Source: Macrococcoides goetzii (GTDB lineage: Bacteria > Bacillota > Bacilli > Staphylococcales > Staphylococcaceae). Taken from it: 64,000 nucleotides of DNA. Positions 1 through 10,578 of this stretch are shown piece by piece; the stretch's first letter is position 1, and each line of letters opens with the position of its first letter. A model generated the notes under the pieces. The model saw nothing but the letters and a program-made list of their open reading frames with translations. It did not search any database and was not told where the DNA came from. The translations under genes were made by a program, and so were the position numbers. The DNA lies in contig NZ_MJBI02000003.1 of assembly GCF_002742385.2 (NCBI RefSeq), positions 1 to 64,000 of the forward strand, given 5' to 3'.

Positions 1-23
1 TTCAAGATTATATTTACCTGAAT

Positions 24-66
24 CAAAAAAAGAGATTAAGCAACATAAAGTTGTCGCTTAATCTCT
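24..66 (-). terminator. Intrinsic terminator of yisL
   Basis: On the minus strand an 11-bp stem (AGAGATTAAGC / GCTTAATCTCT, positions 31-41 and 56-66) is followed by a run of seven T. An inner CAAC/GTTG pairing extends the stem. It lies 37 bases past the yisL stop. Confidence 0.85.
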
Positions 67-103
67 AATTACAGCATCAGTCCTATTTGACATAGAACCT
101 AAA

Positions 104-490
104 TTATTTAAACATACCTGTGATTGGTCCAAGTGGTAAGTGCACGCCCAATCCAATTGTAATTAGCGCAACTAAAATCACGATGTAGAAGAAGTTTCTT
201 GATGGTTTCTTCTTTTTCTTACGCGCTAAAGTCACTTCCATTAAGCCAATTGTTGCCAAACCTAATAAAAACTTAAACCCATACATCATTGCGTCTGCAT
301 TCATTGCTTTGAAGAAGATATAACCTCCACTTGCTAAGGCAAGTAAAGCAAAGATACGTAATAACATCATCAGTGGTTTAAAATATTTGCTTGGTCCTAA
401 ACGATCTGAGAAGTTTTCATATGCTGCAAAAAAGACGATTAATGAAACAACCCAACTCATGATGTGTAAATGTAACATACCAGTGATCAT
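104..490 (-). CDS. YisL-like small membrane protein (UPF0344/DUF1516)
   Basis: The 128-residue protein has about four hydrophobic segments and a basic stretch (ARKKKKKPSRN) before the last one. Length, membrane pattern and the N-terminal MITGMLHLHI match the YisL/UPF0344 family of Bacillus and Staphylococcus, whose function is unknown. The start ATG at 490 follows a GGGGGG ribosome site at 7-9 bases. It appears to be a single-gene unit, with a terminator on both sides. The family call rests on overall resemblance; no catalytic motif is visible. Confidence 0.8.
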   Translation of the reverse strand: MITGMLHLHIMSWVVSLIVFFAAYENFSDRLGPSKYFKPLMMLLRIFALLALASGGYIFFKAMNADAMMYGFKFLLGLATIGLMEVTLARKKKKKPSRNFFYIVILVALITIGLGVHLPLGPITGMFK

Positions 491-594
491 CTTTGTTCCC
501 CCCTATCTATAATACATACTCATATAGTTTAACATATAATTAATATTTTCGTTACTAATGCGTTTAGTTTCTTCACTATTATTAAATTTTTCCG

Positions 595-625
595 TAGAAA
601 AGACAGTCCGTTTTAAAGACTGTCT
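595..625 (-). terminator. Intrinsic terminator of the FAH-family gene
   Basis: An 8-bp stem AGACAGTC/GACTGTCT (601-608 and 618-625) is followed on the minus strand by TTTTC. It lies just after the stop of the gene at 641-1540. Confidence 0.75.
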
Positions 626-640
626 CTCTAATAAAAATTC

Positions 641-1540
641 TTATTCTCCAACTGTGTTCATTAAAGTACCGATACCATCGATCGTTACTTTAATTTCATC
701 GCCACGTTTTAAGTAAACAGGAGGATTCATACCTGCTCCAACACCACTTGGTGTACCCGTTGCAATAATGTCTCCCGGGTGAAGCGCAACATATTTTGAA
801 ATTTCGGCAATTAAATCATCAATCTTTAATACCATATCTTTCGTATTACCATCCTGACGAATTTCATTGTTAACTTTCGTTACGATATTTGCATTCTCAG
901 GCATAGGTAATTCATCTTTCGTAACGATGTATGGTCCCATCGGACAACCACCAATTAAACTTTTTGAAAGAAATGCCTGTGAATGTGCTTTCTGTAAGTC
1001 ACGTGCTGTAATATCATTGATAATTGTATAACCATATACATAATCCAATGCCATCGCTTTTGGAATTTTGTGTCCATATTTACCGATAACAACACCCAAT
1101 TCACCTTCGTAATCCAGTGCATTCGTTACGTCACTATGTGAAGGAATTTCGTTACCATCACCGATTAAACTTGATGGTGCTTTAGTAAATACATATAACT
1201 GATCTACTTCATTATTTAACTCAGATGCATGTTCTTCATAGTTACGACCAATAGCAATAACATTATTTGTAGGTGTAACAGGTGGTAAGAACTGAATCGC
1301 TGTAAATTCATATTTATAATCAGCTTTATTTTCAGAAGCTTCAACTTTTTCAATTGTTGCACGCACTAACTCCTGAAAATCTACTGTATTATTTTGCTGT
1401 AAAGCTTCAAGTAACGTTTTAGGATAATCCCCTTCCTTGAAATCAGCAAATACTTTTACTAAATCCCAGGCTGCATCCTCGCGTTTAACTTTAACGCCAT
1501 ATGTTTCTTTATCGCCAATCTTAAATGTTAAAAACTTCAT
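641..1540 (-). CDS. Fumarylacetoacetate hydrolase (FAH) family protein
   Basis: The 299-residue protein carries the FAH fold signature: [14 protein letters not shown], then the acidic metal ligands in [13 protein letters not shown], then NDITARDLQ, and [13 protein letters not shown] near the C-terminus. The family hydrolyses or decarboxylates acylpyruvates and related 2-oxo acids using Mg2+ or Mn2+. The substrate here cannot be told. The ATG at 1540 was chosen over an upstream in-frame ATG at 1600 because AGAGGAG sits 10 bases before it and FAH proteins begin near MKFLTFK. It stands alone between yisL and an unknown membrane gene. Confidence 0.85.
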   Translation of the reverse strand: MKFLTFKIGDKETYGVKVKREDAAWDLVKVFADFKEGDYPKTLLEALQQNNTVDFQELVRATIEKVEASENKADYKYEFTAIQFLPPVTPTNNVIAIGRNYEEHASELNNEVDQLYVFTKAPSSLIGDGNEIPSHSDVTNALDYEGELGVVIGKYGHKIPKAMALDYVYGYTIINDITARDLQKAHSQAFLSKSLIGGCPMGPYIVTKDELPMPENANIVTKVNNEIRQDGNTKDMVLKIDDLIAEISKYVALHPGDIIATGTPSGVGAGMNPPVYLKRGDEIKVTIDGIGTLMNTVGE

Positions 1541-1611
1541 TCTGCTTCCACTCCTCTTCTGTGTTGCCCTCATTATACAGAATATTGTCATAACTTTCAT
1601 GCTTTTTAGAT

Positions 1612-2655
1612 TTATCTATGATTATTTTTATAAAGTTGGTCACTCCACTTACTTAAAACAATGAATAATATAGCTATAATAAGTGCTACAATCACTGAAT
1701 ACTGCAATAAATTTACGATAGATGGTGCAGGATACGGTAATTTATATATTCCGGTAAATAAACTATAAATGATTAGCTCTATTATACAAATTGTACTGAT
1801 ATATAGTAATGCATGCATTGTCATCTTTTCTGCCTTATACTGCCTCTCAATGTACCTTACACATAAGATAATTAATAACATTAATCCTATTCCCTGTAGG
1901 CTTGAACCGAGAATTGTCAGTGAGAATTGCAGAAAGCTATAACTAAATTTAAAGATAAGTAGCTTTACAGCTGTTCCACTAATTAAAAAAATGAGCGCCT
2001 GAATGATAATATTAATTGATGCTTCTCTTATATTGCGATGATACATGCCCATTAACAATCCCGGCATCATTCCGATAAATATCACTACGATATAATGTAA
2101 TAAATGAGAAATAAATAAGGTAATATTTAAACGTATAAAATCAAACAATTGATGTTTATTATAAATCTCTATAAACTGCTGAAATTGATTTACATTTAAA
2201 AATGCTTCATAATCTTTAAACAGAATCATTAATGGAATGATGAAAATCAATAAAAATCCAGCATATATACTTCCAGACAACAATAAATATTGTCTGGAAG
2301 ATATTTGCTTTCTGCTTAAAAACTTTAATATAAGCAACATGACTGCTAGCCCTATTAGCACACTCATTCTTGTGATAAATAATGAAAATAATAAACTAAA
2401 TAGTATAAATAATAGCATCGATTTATTATTGAGTTTACTTAAAATAGAAAAACGATATGCAATAATAAATCCAAACATACTAAAACTTACAAAAATAATC
2501 ATCATGATATATAAAGATAAGGTTGGCATCTCCATTTCATTATAATATTCAAACGGATTAATCAGTTCAATCGGCTGATTGATTAAAAATGCCACACTTA
2601 ATGTATATAATATAAGTGGTATTGCATATAGCACATGTACTAAAGTTTGTTTCAT
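1612..2655 (-). CDS. Unknown polytopic membrane protein, coupled to addA
   Basis: I do not recognise this 347-residue protein. It is almost wholly hydrophobic, with about ten predicted membrane spans, short polar loops, and no visible ATP-binding, peptidase or metal motif. Its ATG at 2655 overlaps the addA stop as ATGA, and a GAGGTG ribosome site lies inside the addA end, so it is probably translated by coupling to addA. No terminator separates them. It could be a transporter or an integral membrane helper; the link to DNA repair is positional only. Confidence 0.7.
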   Translation of the reverse strand: MKQTLVHVLYAIPLILYTLSVAFLINQPIELINPFEYYNEMEMPTLSLYIMMIIFVSFSMFGFIIAYRFSILSKLNNKSMLLFILFSLLFSLFITRMSVLIGLAVMLLILKFLSRKQISSRQYLLLSGSIYAGFLLIFIIPLMILFKDYEAFLNVNQFQQFIEIYNKHQLFDFIRLNITLFISHLLHYIVVIFIGMMPGLLMGMYHRNIREASINIIIQALIFLISGTAVKLLIFKFSYSFLQFSLTILGSSLQGIGLMLLIILCVRYIERQYKAEKMTMHALLYISTICIIELIIYSLFTGIYKLPYPAPSIVNLLQYSVIVALIIAILFIVLSKWSDQLYKNNHR

Positions 2656-5600
2656 GCTTTCACCTCTACTAATCCACCTTCAAAGAAATACAGATAAGGT
2701 TTTACAGGGACATTTAACACCGTTTCCAATGCTGCTTTATAATAAGTCATCTGAACGCGATATTTCTCTGCCATAGCGTGTATTGTTTCCTCAATCGTTC
2801 TGCTTAACCTTGGCACAACTTTATCTGTCTTATAATCTAATAGATAATATTCATCATGATATTTAAATACACAGTCGATCATCCCTTGTACAAGTTGATC
2901 GGGATGTGCATCGACTAAATATTGTTTGCCGATAACAAATGGCAGTTCATGATAAACTTCTTCTGCCTCTATTAACATACTGAAAATCTCAGATGACATA
3001 AATGTCTTGATATGCGCGATGTTAATATATGCCACATCTTCACGAGCAATCAGTTTCTTATCAACTAAACTTTCAATAAAGTCATGTAATGCGCTATCAT
3101 CCATTCTCTTCTGTGGTAAGTGCTGCATAACGAGATGCATTAATGTTCCGACTTCCTGCGCTGTTTTCTTCTGTTCAGTCATAAACTTAGGTCGATCAAA
3201 TTGTTTCTTACCAAGTTTATATTGATTGACATACGTCCACATGGTTAAATCATCTTCTAATTCTGCTTTCTTTATATCAGACACACTTTCTTTTGTCGGT
3301 AGCGTAAATTCTTCCTCATATGGATAACGATAATTTTCTAAGTCAGTTAACCATTTTAATTCTTCTATATCTGCATCGACTGAAGGTTCAGTAATATCTG
3401 GTTCGTTAAATTCAAGTTCAGTAATCATAGTGACCGGAATATGAAGTGGCGCATCAGGCTGTAATATCGCAGGCAGGATAAATGCTAGAGGCGTCGTAGC
3501 ATTCATACGATAGAAAAGATCAAGTTTATCGTGCATATCAATATTGTGATACTTCTCTAATGCTTCTTCCGTTCGAACAGAACCAAGTAAAATTAATTTC
3601 TCACGTGCACGTGTAAATGCTACATACATGAGACGTAATTCCTCAGATACTTGTGACAATCTGAGCTGATGCTTGAATATACCGTTTAACATTAAAGGGA
3701 ATGATACATTTTCTTTTGCATCGAAATAATTAATTGACAATCCCATACGTTGATCCAGTAATACATCTGAATTCATATCTCTTAAGTTAAATTTTTTATT
3801 TAGACCTGCATAGATTACGAATGGAAACTCTAACCCTTTAGAAGCATGGACTGTCATCATTCTTACGACATCCGCTTCATCCGATATGATATTCACTTCA
3901 CCAAAATCCTTTTGGTTATTTAACATATTATCGATATAACGGATAAACTGGAACACACCGCGATAACTTGATTGCTCAAAGTTATCAGCTAAACTAAGTA
4001 GTTTATTTAAATTTGCTTCACGCTGATGCCCACCAGCTAGTAATAAATATTTCTCAATAAAATGTGTATCCTCATAAATATATGACAGTAGCTGACTTAC
4101 ACTCATCGATTGCTGACAGTTACGATAATCTTCAATATCACTTAATACTTTTGTTACTTTTGTTTTTAAAGTATCATTGCTGCCACTCTCTTTATACTGC
4201 AATAAGTTTTGATAAAGATAGATTGAAGTATCGATAGACCGAATCGTTGCAAGGTCATCTGCGCTAAACTGATAGATGATGCTACGTAATATACCTGCTA
4301 ACGGAATATCCTGCAATGGATTATCAATAACGCGTAAAAAACTCATGATAGACTCAATTTCATCTGTCTTAAAATAACCTTCTTTACTGCTTACATGAAA
4401 CGGTATGTTATATGCTTTCATCACCTGCATATGCGTCACCGCATTACTAAAACCACGTTCAAGAATCGCAATATCTTTATATGTTGCTTTACGGTATTGT
4501 TGTGCTTTTACATCATATACCTGCTCATTTTCAATAATTTGCTGAATACGCTGCGCAATATAATGACTTTCGGGATGTTCTAGCGCAATATGCTCTTTAT
4601 TGATGACTACCATTTCTGTTGATTGTGGTTCATCGTCAAATGGTGCACCGTAATATAGTTTTTGTGCATCATCGTACTCGATATCACCTATCGTCGTGTC
4701 CATAATACGTTCAAATATTGCATTCGTATCATCAATAACAGAAAGTCGTGACCTAAAGTTTCTGGAAAGTTCTACAACTTTTCCGGTTTTCTCTGTTTTA
4801 AATTCAGCATATTTTTGCAGGAATAACTCAGGTTCAGCTTGTCTAAATTTGTATATCGATTGCTTAACATCACCAACCATAAATAGATTACCTGAAGATT
4901 CCGGATGTTTTTTGATTGCCTGAATAATACTTTCCTGCACACGGTTAGTATCCTGATATTCATCGACTAAAATTTCATGATAATGTTCACGTAAATTTTG
5001 TGCAATTTCAGTTGGTTTACCGTCAGATAATAATATTTTTAATGCAAAATGCTCATAATCACTGAAATCAATTACTTTACGTTCGCGTTTTAATATTGCG
5101 AAACGCTCAATCACTTGAGCTGTTAGTTCAGTTAGTGCTGATACTTCACCGTACATTGCATGTATATCTTCGGCCATTTCTTGTGGGGGCGCATATAACA
5201 TACTTTGAAGACTGGCAATAATTCCTTTTACTTCAGCTAGATCTTTAGTGATTAAATCATTCATCATCTTCGCTTCAGGATCATCTTTAGTCTTTACAGT
5301 TGGTTTACGTCCAAAATTAATATTCTTAATCACTTCATATTGAGCGTCTAATCCACTCGGCATTTCAAGACTTTTATCGATGTTCTGTAAATAATCTAAC
5401 GTCTTCTCAAACACTTCATCCATGCAGTAACTTTCTGAACGTCTGATAAGATATCGTGCATGTTTCATCGACGTTTCGATAATCTCAGCTAAACGTTTGA
5501 AATTTTCATCTTCTGTGTGCGCATTTCTGTATGCTAATCGAATATTTTGTAACCATAGTAGCGGTTCACTATTAGCGATCGTAAAGTAATATAATCTTGA

Positions 5601-6116
5601 TAGTAAGGCGCGTAATTCATTGTCACTGCGTTCATTTGTTAAATGTAGGATTAACTTTAAATAGTCATCATCCAGACGTTCATACGCCTCTTCTAAAACT
5701 TCATCAATGGCCTGCATCAATAATAGTGACATTTCTTCATCGTTTCCTGTCCTGAAAGTAGGATCCAGATCAATTGTATAGTAATATTTCTCGATTAAAT
5801 TCAAACAGAAACGATGAAGGGTTGATATTTCTGCCTGATGAATTTTAATGAGCTGGCTTTTAAGATGTTCCGTCGGATTATCTTTTAATTCGCTTAATAT
5901 TCTTGCATGAATACGTTCGCGCATTTCTTTGGCACTCGCATTGGTAAAAGTCACAATCAGCATTTCATCGATATTTATTTTCTGATCGATTATTTTTCGA
6001 ATAATACGTTCAACGAGAACAGCAGTCTTACCACTACCTGCTGCCGCTGATACTAAAGTATCCTGACCGACTGTTTCTATCGCAAGTAACTGGTCTTTAG
6101 TCCACGTCATCGCCAT
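2652..6116 (-). CDS. addA: ATP-dependent helicase/nuclease subunit A
   Basis: AddA (RexA) is the UvrD-like helicase and nuclease half of AddAB, the RecBCD counterpart that resects double-strand breaks for RecA loading. In this 1154-residue protein the Walker A motif AAAGSGKT ends near residue 31. Motif II is ILVDEYQDTN, motif III is GDVKQSIYKFR, and later motifs include MTVHASKGLEF and LRLMYVAFTRAREKL. The C-terminal nuclease motif is YLLDYKTDKV. Length is typical. It overlaps the end of addB by 20 bases, so the two subunits are made together, and it overlaps a membrane-protein gene downstream. Confidence 0.97.
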   Translation of the reverse strand: MAMTWTKDQLLAIETVGQDTLVSAAAGSGKTAVLVERIIRKIIDQKINIDEMLIVTFTNASAKEMRERIHARILSELKDNPTEHLKSQLIKIHQAEISTLHRFCLNLIEKYYYTIDLDPTFRTGNDEEMSLLLMQAIDEVLEEAYERLDDDYLKLILHLTNERSDNELRALLSRLYYFTIANSEPLLWLQNIRLAYRNAHTEDENFKRLAEIIETSMKHARYLIRRSESYCMDEVFEKTLDYLQNIDKSLEMPSGLDAQYEVIKNINFGRKPTVKTKDDPEAKMMNDLITKDLAEVKGIIASLQSMLYAPPQEMAEDIHAMYGEVSALTELTAQVIERFAILKRERKVIDFSDYEHFALKILLSDGKPTEIAQNLREHYHEILVDEYQDTNRVQESIIQAIKKHPESSGNLFMVGDVKQSIYKFRQAEPELFLQKYAEFKTEKTGKVVELSRNFRSRLSVIDDTNAIFERIMDTTIGDIEYDDAQKLYYGAPFDDEPQSTEMVVINKEHIALEHPESHYIAQRIQQIIENEQVYDVKAQQYRKATYKDIAILERGFSNAVTHMQVMKAYNIPFHVSSKEGYFKTDEIESIMSFLRVIDNPLQDIPLAGILRSIIYQFSADDLATIRSIDTSIYLYQNLLQYKESGSNDTLKTKVTKVLSDIEDYRNCQQSMSVSQLLSYIYEDTHFIEKYLLLAGGHQREANLNKLLSLADNFEQSSYRGVFQFIRYIDNMLNNQKDFGEVNIISDEADVVRMMTVHASKGLEFPFVIYAGLNKKFNLRDMNSDVLLDQRMGLSINYFDAKENVSFPLMLNGIFKHQLRLSQVSEELRLMYVAFTRAREKLILLGSVRTEEALEKYHNIDMHDKLDLFYRMNATTPLAFILPAILQPDAPLHIPVTMITELEFNEPDITEPSVDADIEELKWLTDLENYRYPYEEEFTLPTKESVSDIKKAELEDDLTMWTYVNQYKLGKKQFDRPKFMTEQKKTAQEVGTLMHLVMQHLPQKRMDDSALHDFIESLVDKKLIAREDVAYINIAHIKTFMSSEIFSMLIEAEEVYHELPFVIGKQYLVDAHPDQLVQGMIDCVFKYHDEYYLLDYKTDKVVPRLSRTIEETIHAMAEKYRVQMTYYKAALETVLNVPVKPYLYFFEGGLVEVKA

Positions 6117-9100
6117 CAGTTTGTTCTCCTTTCATTATTTCTTGAATAGCATCTATCTTCTCATTCTTCACACGTATATCCTGTGCATTTAAGATTGGAT
6201 CGATATGACATACCGGTTTGAAATCACAAAAATCACACGGTAATTTATTATCATAGGATAACGGTGTAATACTGCAATCTCCTGATAATACATTTTGTGC
6301 AGTATTTTTAAAGTTGTTACGATTATGTTCAATAAATCGATTAAGCACATCGACAGGTAATACTTTAGATGCAGCAGTAAATTCTCCTGATTTTTTTAAA
6401 CTAGCAGGTACAATATCTGATTTATTCGATTCACTTATCGCTTCATCAAAATAACTCACCAGGTCTAAATCATCAATAATATAACCGTCCATCTTATATG
6501 CCGCAGCTCTTTTCTTTAACAGATCCTGAGACATTTCATTTTTATGATTCAATTTAAGCTTTGGTTCATAAACATGAAAATACAGCATGCCTGCAGGAAG
6601 TGTTGTCTCTTTAAGTCCAAGTGCTGATTTATTTTGTAGGACGACATCCATATAGGTCATCATCTGCATCTGAATGCCATAGTAAACTTTACGTAGGTCA
6701 AGTGCAGTAGATCCAGATTTATAGTCTATGACAGAGACATAATCCTGATTCATATGATTTAATATATCTATTCTGTCTATCTGACCACTAATTTCGACCT
6801 TTTTTCCAGCAGGTAAATTAATCTTTTGACTTTCAAGTTCTCCGCCTTTACCGAATCGTGTTTCAAACTTAGCCATCTTAAATTTACTCTGTTTCTGATG
6901 TGACTGAATCATGCTAAATGTATCAGTCAGCATCGCTTCAATCTTAAGCATCATAAAACGATAATGTTGTTTAGAATACATTATTTCAAACTGTACATTC
7001 GGTAAATGTTGTGCTAAATATTGACGTACTGCTTGTCTGATATCCTCTTTAGAGACATTAAATAACTGGTCTTTAAACGTTTCTCCTAAATATGCTAATA
7101 CTTCATGATAAATATTTCCGAGCTGGAAACTTTGCAGTTCATAATTATCACGAGGTCTTAGTCTTAATCCGTGATCAGCGAAATGTTTAAAAGCACACTG
7201 ATTATAGCTTTCAAATCGTGACACACTCGCTTTTATTACATCACCATACAATGTATCAATATTTATTTCATTTAGCGGTTTTGTCTGGTTACGATATTTA
7301 CCTAAATCAAATATATCGCTGTAGCCATTGTTATTGTAGAAGTTAATAATAGCCTGCCACTCAGCATCCTGATAATGGTGTGCTGCAACATTAATACCAG
7401 TATTTATCGTCGTTATACGTTCGTTTGGTTTAAATTGTGACGTGTTAACTGTATGTGTAAGACTGATGCCTTTAATATCGTTAATATAAGGTGAAGGGCG
7501 CATCGCTTCAAAAGACTGATTCATCAAACAATATGATAGGAAAAGCAATTCAGATGCATTGGTCATTGCAATATACGCAACAAAACGCTCATCTTGCGTC
7601 AGTAAATCAGTAGTCGGTGCTAATTTTAAGCCACCAATATCTGAGATGTTCCTTTTTTCATAATCGGTAATAATTGCATCTTCTTTGATTCGACGTGGTA
7701 AGATTTCATCGTTCAATCCACAAACAAAAATAACTTTTTTATTTTCAACTTTAGCTAAATCTAAGTTCAAAATTTGTATTTGATCCAAGCCTTGTGGCGC
7801 AGCACTGTATTCTAAAGCAACAAGCCCAACATCTAAAATTTCTGTCATTACTTGATAAGGTAAATCTTTATCACGTAGTACTTCAACAAAGTCGTCTAAC
7901 ACTTGATTAATACCTGACAATAATTGATCAAACTCAAGCGCCTTATAATTTTGACCCACTTCATGCATCTTATCACGGCTTGCCATCAAATATTCAGGTA
8001 ACTGAATATTTAACAGGAATTGATATAAGTGTGTAGCAAATTCATTCGCATTCGTAGCATTCATCAAACTGATTCTTAAAGGCTCAATAATTTCCAGTGT
8101 TGCTTCTATGTATTGTAAAAACTGCTCCCACACTTCCGTGGAATACATATCATCTTTAATAAATTGAAGCTTTCTTCTTTGAATCAAGTCTTTATATTGC
8201 ATACCTCGTGTTATCATTACATTTTCAAGCATATCAACAAACTGTATGTCTATACGTTCAACATTTTTCGTGAGTAAACCTGTTTTTAGTGCTCTAAACA
8301 GATGATCGATTTGATAAGTATTTTTAAAGAAATCAAGTAATGAACGAATTAATTCTATGCTATGGTGATGATGCATCACTTCTTTTTTATCCGTATGATA
8401 AGGGATCTTCAGTTGATTTGCTCTTTTAATCAAAGCATCCGCATAAGATTGATCTCGATATAACACGGCAATATCTTTATACCTGTATTCAGATTTTCCT
8501 AAATTATATATTTTATGCATGATTGCATTCACTTCAGACTGAATGTTATCTGATTCTAATATTTCAATTGAAGATTCAGGATAAACATCTACATGAATTG
8601 CATCGAAATTTTCTTCTAAATGGTTTAAAGCAGCATTTTTAAAGCGATATTTCGTAATAAATTTTTTGATTTCAAAATCAATATGAGCAATCTTTAAGTA
8701 TTCTGTAATATCATGATAAGTTTCTTCTGTTTTACGAAATAAATCGCTTCGCTTTTCCGGATCAATCGTTAATGCAATCGTCACAGATTTTGCATGTCTG
8801 CACAGCGCTAAAATAACTAAATATTCGATTGTCGTAAAATTATAAAATCCGTCTATATATATATCAGATTGCTTTATTGATGCAGATGATTCTATCAACT
8901 GAATTAAATGATAGAGTGTGTCTTCGGATTGCATAAATTCATTGTTCATTTCATTATTTAAATGATCATAAACAAGTGCAATATCATGCAGCTTATCCTG
9001 CGTTCTTACTTCTAAGTTAGCAGTCGATAAAGCTTTTAATTGCTCAACTGTTACATTATATTTTTTTAATTCACTGATCGTCTGACTGAGTTTTTGACTA

Positions 9101-9456
9101 AATCCATAGTACTGGCTCGATGTCTTGAAACGACGTAATTGCGTTTGTTGCTGCAATAATACGTCATACGTCAACATCTCAATGCCCGCTTTTGAAATCA
9201 ATGATAAATCCGTGCCACCAAGTTCACTTTTCAGACGCCAATATAATCGATCAAAAGAATATATTGCAGTACGCATACTTCCTTTGATTAATTCATCATG
9301 ACTTAACGCCTGTTCAATTGAAAATGTACTTTGTCTCGGTGCTATCATAATAATTGGATCACCTAATGCTTGCTCTTTAAGTTTATCTTTAATGGATTCG
9401 ATAATATAATGCGTTTTACCAGTACCACGTCTACCCATCAAAAATTTAACGGACAT
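6097..9456 (-). CDS. addB: ATP-dependent helicase/nuclease subunit B
   Basis: AddB (RexB) is the partner nuclease that holds the 3'-side nuclease and the Chi-recognition region. The 1119-residue protein starts with a Walker A motif, GRRGTGKT, and carries the nuclease motif VSVIDYKSG. Four cysteines for the [4Fe-4S] cluster are visible: one in NQCAFKHF and three in CDFCDFKPVC (residues about 1074, 1077 and 1083). The ATG at 9456 follows TAGGAGG. A terminator separates it from spsB upstream, so addBA plus the membrane gene probably form their own transcript. Confidence 0.97.
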   Translation of the reverse strand: MSVKFLMGRRGTGKTHYIIESIKDKLKEQALGDPIIMIAPRQSTFSIEQALSHDELIKGSMRTAIYSFDRLYWRLKSELGGTDLSLISKAGIEMLTYDVLLQQQTQLRRFKTSSQYYGFSQKLSQTISELKKYNVTVEQLKALSTANLEVRTQDKLHDIALVYDHLNNEMNNEFMQSEDTLYHLIQLIESSASIKQSDIYIDGFYNFTTIEYLVILALCRHAKSVTIALTIDPEKRSDLFRKTEETYHDITEYLKIAHIDFEIKKFITKYRFKNAALNHLEENFDAIHVDVYPESSIEILESDNIQSEVNAIMHKIYNLGKSEYRYKDIAVLYRDQSYADALIKRANQLKIPYHTDKKEVMHHHHSIELIRSLLDFFKNTYQIDHLFRALKTGLLTKNVERIDIQFVDMLENVMITRGMQYKDLIQRRKLQFIKDDMYSTEVWEQFLQYIEATLEIIEPLRISLMNATNANEFATHLYQFLLNIQLPEYLMASRDKMHEVGQNYKALEFDQLLSGINQVLDDFVEVLRDKDLPYQVMTEILDVGLVALEYSAAPQGLDQIQILNLDLAKVENKKVIFVCGLNDEILPRRIKEDAIITDYEKRNISDIGGLKLAPTTDLLTQDERFVAYIAMTNASELLFLSYCLMNQSFEAMRPSPYINDIKGISLTHTVNTSQFKPNERITTINTGINVAAHHYQDAEWQAIINFYNNNGYSDIFDLGKYRNQTKPLNEINIDTLYGDVIKASVSRFESYNQCAFKHFADHGLRLRPRDNYELQSFQLGNIYHEVLAYLGETFKDQLFNVSKEDIRQAVRQYLAQHLPNVQFEIMYSKQHYRFMMLKIEAMLTDTFSMIQSHQKQSKFKMAKFETRFGKGGELESQKINLPAGKKVEISGQIDRIDILNHMNQDYVSVIDYKSGSTALDLRKVYYGIQMQMMTYMDVVLQNKSALGLKETTLPAGMLYFHVYEPKLKLNHKNEMSQDLLKKRAAAYKMDGYIIDDLDLVSYFDEAISESNKSDIVPASLKKSGEFTAASKVLPVDVLNRFIEHNRNNFKNTAQNVLSGDCSITPLSYDNKLPCDFCDFKPVCHIDPILNAQDIRVKNEKIDAIQEIMKGEQTDGDDVD

Positions 9457-9469
9457 AAAATTTACCTCC

Positions 9470-9510
9470 TAAAAAAAATGCACTTCTTATAATAAATTAT
9501 AAAAAGTGCG
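9470..9510 (-). terminator. Intrinsic terminator between spsB and addB
   Basis: Minus-strand stem GCACTTTTTATAA/TTATAAGAAGTGC (9480-9509, one mismatch) followed by ATTTTTTTT. The T-run directly abuts the addB ribosome binding site, so some read-through into addB is possible. Confidence 0.8.
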
Positions 9511-9517
9511 GTAGTTT

Positions 9518-10078
9518 TTATTTTGAATCAAAATTGTAATGAAAACTATTGAATGGCCAATATCGTAATGCAACTTCTCCGACCACCTGATCCTCTTTAA
9601 TTAAACCAAAATAACGACTATCTTTACTTACTTCACGATTATCACCTAATACTAATAAGCTACCTTCTGGTATCTTATTTTTACCATCAGCGTTTGCTAA
9701 ATCTTTGACACTAAAATTTTCAGTTAATAAAATATTTGTTTTTGCAACTTTATTTTCTTCTAGATATGGTTCATCTACTTTTTTGCCATTAACATATAAT
9801 TGATCATCTTTGTACTCAACTGTATCACCAGCATTACCGATAACACGTTTTACATAGTCTGCTTTTTCATCTGCATGGAAAACAATCACATCACCATTGT
9901 CTATATTTCCTAATGTATAGCCAATCTTGTTCACAATAACTTTTTCACCGTCTTTTAAAGTGGGATCCATTGAATCTCCTTTAACGGTATACGTTACAAA
10001 TAAAAATTGATTAATCACAAATATTAGAGCTACTGCAACTGCTATCGCAATCAACCATTCTACGATTTCCTTCTTCAA
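9518..10078 (-). CDS. spsB: Signal peptidase I (major, SpsB)
   Basis: This enzyme removes signal peptides from Sec and Tat substrates at the outer face of the membrane. The 186-residue protein has one N-terminal membrane anchor (about residues 6-28), then the nucleophile Ser36 in KGDSMDPT, the general base Lys77 in DYVKRVIGNAGD, and box E in GDNREVSKDSRYFG. These positions match the S. aureus SpsB dyad as known. It begins 11 bases after the spsA stop, so the two peptidase genes form an operon. It is expected to be essential. Confidence 0.96.
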   Translation of the reverse strand: MKKEIVEWLIAIAVAVALIFVINQFLFVTYTVKGDSMDPTLKDGEKVIVNKIGYTLGNIDNGDVIVFHADEKADYVKRVIGNAGDTVEYKDDQLYVNGKKVDEPYLEENKVAKTNILLTENFSVKDLANADGKNKIPEGSLLVLGDNREVSKDSRYFGLIKEDQVVGEVALRYWPFNSFHYNFDSK

Positions 10079-10089
10079 ATTGCCACCTC

Positions 10090-10578
10090 TTATTTTTTAT
10101 TCTGCCAATACGTATAAATCACTTTTCCTAACATTTGATTCCGACTGATACATCCATATGTTCTTGAGTCAGTACTATCATCAATATTATCTCCAAGAAC
10201 TAAATAACAATCCTGCGGAACAGTACGATATTTTCTCATCTTATCATCCAGCAATAGCTGCATCGACGAATCACTGTATCTTGACTTCTTTCCATTAATA
10301 TAAAGCGTGTTCTTTGATATTTTTATGTAATCACCCGGCGTAGCAATAATACGTTTTACCATAGTTTCATTTTCATTCAGTTTAAAAAAGTAAACATCAT
10401 CGATCTGGGGTTCAATTACAATATCAATAAATTGATTAACGAGCACACGATCACCATCATGATATGTAGGTTCCATTGAATGGCCAGTAATGATATAGTT
10501 AGAAATAAAAAATGAACGCAAAAATATGATAAAAATCAGTGAAAATATTAACGAAAAGATAATACTTTTAATTTTCAT
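10090..10578 (-). CDS. spsA: Second signal peptidase I (SpsA position) with intact catalytic dyad
   Basis: A 162-residue type I signal peptidase with a single N-terminal membrane span (about residues 5-27). Unlike the S. aureus SpsA I know of, which lacks the catalytic residues, this copy keeps Ser34 in TGHSMEPT and Lys75 in ETMVKRIIATPGD, plus LGDNIDDSTDSRTYG. It should therefore be an active peptidase. The ATG at 10578 overlaps the upstream TVP38-family stop (ATGA), and spsB follows by 11 bases. A narrower or different substrate range than SpsB is possible but not shown by the sequence. Confidence 0.88.
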   Translation of the reverse strand: MKIKSIIFSLIFSLIFIIFLRSFFISNYIITGHSMEPTYHDGDRVLVNQFIDIVIEPQIDDVYFFKLNENETMVKRIIATPGDYIKISKNTLYINGKKSRYSDSSMQLLLDDKMRKYRTVPQDCYLVLGDNIDDSTDSRTYGCISRNQMLGKVIYTYWQNKK

